Positions 6,502-8,461 of a DNA stretch of 8,461 nt are shown in pieces. Each line of letters begins with the position of its first letter. Positions within the stretch are counted from its first letter, which is position 1. The notes beneath the pieces are model-generated. The model was not told the DNA's origin. It worked only from the letters and a program-made list of their open reading frames with translations, and did not search any database. Location of the stretch: positions 1-8,461 of the forward strand of contig JBDNBY010000199.1 in NCBI GenBank assembly GCA_039767595.1. Reading direction: 5' to 3'. A program made the position numbers and the translations under genes. The stretch comes from JBDNBY01 sp039767595. GTDB lineage: Bacteria; Pseudomonadota; Alphaproteobacteria; Rhodobacterales; Rhodobacteraceae.

Positions 6502-7356
6502 TTAATGCGCCATTAAAATCGGCATGTCCGTTTGATCAACGATCCGCTCTGTATTGCCACCAAAGAGCATTTCTGTTTCGTGGCTATGGCTATAGGCCCC
6601 AATAACGAGCAAGCTTGCGCCAATCTCTGTCGTCGTCTCAAGCAGCTCTTTCGCTGGGTCTTTTCCGGTAAAGCGGACAACCTCGGCAGTGATGCCGCGC
6701 AATGCGTAATACTCGACCAGCTCTTCGACGCTCGGCCCATGAGCTTGAACTTTGCCGCCTGTCAAAATGCTCACGCGAGTCGCGGCATGTACAATGTCCA
6801 GTGATGAAGCAACGGCGCGCGCCGCCGGCAGGGATCCATTCCATCCCACCGCGACATGGTTTGCAAACGTCGCATCGGGCTGCAGTTGACTTGGGCAAAT
6901 CAGTACAGGGCGCCCTGCCCCATAAAGCGCAGCCTTCAAAGAGCTTTGGCCCAAATTCCGCTCGCGCTGCGGTTTCGGCAAAACGATCAGATCCGCCAGC
7001 CGCCCTGCGTGTTTTACGATGTCGGCCATGCGGCCATGCTCTTCTGTGAATGTGCAATGGGCTGTACCGTCTTGCACATCCTCATCATCGCTTAGGCCAT
7101 ATTCAAAGGCGAGGCGACGTAGGATGCCGCGCAAGTGATCCTCTTGGCGGTTGGCCAGCTCGGCCGCTTGCTCCAGCATCACTTTGCGGGCGAACTCATT
7201 GAGCGACAGACCTGGCGCCAAAATATCCTTGGCTTGGGCGCGACAGTGAACGACATCGACTTTGGCCGTATGCTGTTTGGCCAGTTCCGCGGCATGCGCC
7301 AACACGGTCGCGACCATACCATCGCCGCGCACTGGAACTAAAATTGATTTTATCAT
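6502..7356 (-). CDS. Universal stress protein, two UspA domains in tandem
   Basis: The 284-residue cytoplasmic protein has two UspA-like folds. The first opens with MIKSILVPVRGDG and ends near RPVLICPS; the second opens with HVAVGWNGSLPAARAV and ends with DMPILMAH. The nucleotide-binding signature of ATP-type Usp proteins, G-2X-G-9X-G(S/T), appears in domain 2 as G253-AY-S256-9X-G266-G267, so the second glycine is serine. ATP binding is therefore uncertain. The first domain lacks the signature. The ATG at 7356 is preferred because the usual MIKSILVPV opening begins there; a TTG six bases upstream would add Met-Ala. Neither start has a strong ribosome-binding site. The gene lies 114 bp upstream of tctC in the same direction. 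A Usp protein (TeaD) is known to modulate a TRAP transporter in Halomonas, so a comparable role with this TTT system is conceivable but unproven. Confidence 0.93.
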   Translation of the reverse strand: MIKSILVPVRGDGMVATVLAHAAELAKQHTAKVDVVHCRAQAKDILAPGLSLNEFARKVMLEQAAELANRQEDHLRGILRRLAFEYGLSDDEDVQDGTAHCTFTEEHGRMADIVKHAGRLADLIVLPKPQRERNLGQSSLKAALYGAGRPVLICPSQLQPDATFANHVAVGWNGSLPAARAVASSLDIVHAATRVSILTGGKVQAHGPSVEELVEYYALRGITAEVVRFTGKDPAKELLETTTEIGASLLVIGAYSHSHETEMLFGGNTERIVDQTDMPILMAH

Positions 7357-7446
7357 GGCCAACCGACTTTACATGTCTGCGCCGCAGGGACGCGTTCCCT
7401 AAACCTTGCCCCCTGCACTGCATGTGCGGCGAGGCGAATTGCGACG

Positions 7447-7475
7447 AACATGGTTGGCAAATTTTATTACGTCAA
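7447..7475 (-). promoter_or_regulatory. Possible promoter of usp
   Basis: On the - strand TTGACG (7475-7470) matches five of six bases of the -35 consensus. After a 17-bp spacer comes CATGTT (7452-7447), a poor -10 with only the second and last bases of TATAAT. Alphaproteobacterial promoters often have weak -10 boxes, and the surrounding DNA is the most AT-rich of the window. Transcription would begin near 7440, giving a leader of about 85 nt. Confidence 0.3.
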
Positions 7476-7488
7476 TAGTTTTTATATT

Positions 7489-7514
7489 GAAACTTCATTG
7501 CGCAATGAAATTTC
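7489..7514. repeat. 26-bp near-perfect palindrome, candidate operator
   Basis: The core TTCATTGCGCAATGAA (7494-7509) is a perfect 16-bp palindrome. After one mismatched pair (7493/7510), four more pairs match: GAAA at 7489-7492 against TTTC at 7511-7514. There is no spacer, so it is more like a binding site for a dimeric regulator than a stem-loop. It lies upstream of usp, next to the possible promoter; if that promoter is real, the palindrome is centred near -61. The regulator that would bind it is unknown. Confidence 0.7.
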
Positions 7515-7515
7515 C

Positions 7516-7704
7516 CTATTTTACAAGCCTTTGTTTATTATATTTTTTCAGCATCCCAAAGTATACCGCATGTAACGCACTGGAATCCATTTCCCCAACG
7601 GCACCCACCGTCGAATCGAGCAAGGACCCGCGCAAATTCACGTCTTGAAATGAACGAAACGGCGCTGAGGCGACCATGCCCCGCACCGATCTGTTCCAAA
7701 ACAT
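7516..7704 (-). CDS. Doubtful 62-residue ORF, unrecognised
   Basis: From the ATG at 7704 the frame encodes a 62-residue peptide starting MFWNRSVRGMVASAPFRSF and ending KKYNKQRLVK. The frame is actually open further upstream, to about 7779, in the gap after the FAH-family gene. GAGGAG lies 12 nt before the ATG, further than is usual for a Shine-Dalgarno site. The first two thirds have codons with mostly G or C in third position, as in the real genes here, while the tail runs into AT-rich DNA. I recognise no family, signal peptide or membrane segment. It may be a small gene, the decayed end of a lost gene, or chance. Confidence 0.2.
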   Translation of the reverse strand: MFWNRSVRGMVASAPFRSFQDVNLRGSLLDSTVGAVGEMDSSALHAVYFGMLKKYNKQRLVK

Positions 7705-7712
7705 CTTGGAAC
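7693..7712. repeat. Inverted repeat with 7-bp arms
   Basis: GTTCCAA (7693-7699) and TTGGAAC (7706-7712) are perfect inverted arms around a 6-nt loop, 76 bp past the stop of the FAH-family gene. Neither strand has a T run after it, so it is a poor terminator. A protein-binding site or an mRNA 3'-end structure is possible. Confidence 0.45.
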
Positions 7713-7787
7713 TATGCTCCTCAAATTCTGCAAATGTCTGCCGCCAGCAGGCCGCACTGATGCGTCTATTTACGCCCGATCAATGGC

Positions 7788-8461
7788 CTATGCCATGGGG
7801 GCCTCTAAGGTGACACCAACGGAGCCAATGCCATCAATCACAACTTCAACCATCATCCCTGCCTTGACCGGCCGTGCACCGATAGATGTGCCGCAGGCAA
7901 TCACATCACCGGGATTAAGGGTCATGTCTTGCGACAAGCTGCTGACGATCTGTGCAGGGGACAAAATCATGTCATCCGCGCGATAAGATTGCCGCTCGCG
8001 CCCATTGACAAGCACTTTGATCGTCAAGTCACTCCACTCTACCGCGGTATCGATCACAGGCCCGACAACGCCAAAGCCGTCAAAACTTTTGGCGCGTGTC
8101 CATTGCGGGAAAGACGGATCCGCAAAGAGAATATCCAGCGATGTTAAATCATTGATGCAGGTATAGCCCAAGATCGCATCTTTGGCCTCCTCAAGGGACA
8201 CATGGCTGCACGGCTTGCCCATCACAATGCCCAGCTCGCCCTCAAATAAAACACGCCCTGCCGCGTCAGGTAGCGTCACACGCGCCCCAGGGCCACTTAG
8301 GGATGTGTCCGCTTTAATAAAATAAAGCGGATGGGCCGGATGCTCCATCCCGCCCTTTTCAGCGGCGGCTTTGAAATTGTTCCACAGGCCAATAAATTTC
8401 CCCGGCACCACAGGTGGCAGCATATCGAGGCTATCAACTGGGATCGCCGCGCCCGTTACAT
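7788..8461 (-). CDS. Fumarylacetoacetate hydrolase (FAH) family protein (5' end outside window)
   Basis: The frame remains open to the right edge, so the N-terminus is missing; 223 C-terminal residues are visible. An internal ATG at 8423 is not the start, because VTGAAIPVDSLD before it joins naturally to the conserved MLPPVVPGKFIGLWNNF entry of the catalytic domain. The divalent-metal ligands of the family are present: EGE (E73 and E75 of the visible part) and D104 in INDLTSLD. The conserved lysine follows in QWTRAKSFDGFGVVGP (K124). The C-terminus has the usual GTSIGA and DGIGSVGVTL elements. Family members hydrolyse, hydrate or decarboxylate 2-oxo or 1,3-dioxo acids such as intermediates of aromatic acid breakdown. 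The LWNNF variant resembles HpaG-type relatives more than FAH itself, but the exact reaction cannot be assigned. It points the same way as usp-tct, yet the 430-bp gap suggests a separate transcript. Confidence 0.93.
   Translation of the reverse strand, partial: VTGAAIPVDSLDMLPPVVPGKFIGLWNNFKAAAEKGGMEHPAHPLYFIKADTSLSGPGARVTLPDAAGRVLFEGELGIVMGKPCSHVSLEEAKDAILGYTCINDLTSLDILFADPSFPQWTRAKSFDGFGVVGPVIDTAVEWSDLTIKVLVNGRERQSYRADDMILSPAQIVSSLSQDMTLNPGDVIACGTSIGARPVKAGMMVEVVIDGIGSVGVTLEAPMA

Larger units (their letters stand above)
7357..7787. other. Gap of about 430 bp between FAH-family gene and usp
   Basis: No confidently coding frame fills this stretch. It contains an AT-rich patch (about 7460-7550) with a 26-bp near-perfect palindrome, a possible - strand promoter, an inverted repeat at 7693-7712, and a doubtful small ORF at 7516-7704. 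A short dyad AGGGA-CGCGT-TCCCT (7386-7400) lies about 30 bp before the usp start and could form a small leader hairpin. I see no clear T-tailed terminator after the FAH-family gene, although one would be expected somewhere between 7620 and 7787. Confidence 0.7.

Noticed and set aside
7386..7400. AGGGA-CGCGT-TCCCT as a riboswitch or attenuator element
   Set aside because: Five-bp arms alone in a leader are too little to support a structured RNA; no conserved riboswitch core was seen.
7406..7648. + strand ORF of 80 residues across the AT-rich gap
   Set aside because: It runs through the palindrome and AT-rich promoter-like DNA, changes composition midway and has no recognisable domain.
8421..8423. 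ATG as start of the FAH-family gene
   Set aside because: The frame is open to the window edge and the residues before it fit the family, so the gene is simply cut by the edge.

Overview
The window reads as a carboxylic-acid uptake and catabolism locus from an alphaproteobacterium, most likely of the Rhodobacterales/roseobacter type. This assignment is inferred from protein flavour and moderately GC-rich coding sequence. No rRNA, tRNA or other taxonomic marker is present to confirm it.

Layout from left to right: an IclR-family regulator on the + strand, cut by the left edge, ends at 744. A hairpin over its stop codon separates it from a convergent block of - strand genes. Read in the direction of transcription (right to left), that block is: a two-domain universal stress protein (7356-6502), then tctC, tctB and tctA encoding a complete tripartite tricarboxylate transporter (TTT) (6387-3350), then an AMP-forming acyl-CoA synthetase of the oxalate-CoA ligase (AAE3/Pcs60) type (3285-1774), then a ketopantoate reductase-family dehydrogenase (1763-786). 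At the right edge, a fumarylacetoacetate hydrolase-family gene, also on the - strand, is cut at its 5' end and stops at 7788. About 430 bp without a convincing gene separates it from the usp gene. That gap holds a striking AT-rich patch with a 26-bp near-perfect palindrome, a possible promoter, a second inverted repeat and one doubtful small ORF.

Working model (inference): TctC captures a small carboxylate in the periplasm and TctAB imports it. The synthetase may activate it, or a derivative, to a CoA thioester, while the PanE-like enzyme reduces a 2-oxo acid intermediate. The IclR protein is the obvious local regulator candidate. The gaps in tctC-tctB-tctA and acs-panE are 10-26 bp, and the panE Shine-Dalgarno overlaps the acs stop codon. 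Larger gaps before acs (64 bp) and before tctC (114 bp) share an exact 11-bp sequence at nearly the same distance from the start codon, which may be a shared operator. The substrate cannot be read from the sequence.

No CRISPR array, insertion sequence, integrase, toxin-antitoxin pair, RNA gene or clear riboswitch was seen. The protein families are all known. The less ordinary content is the regulatory DNA and this particular gene combination.
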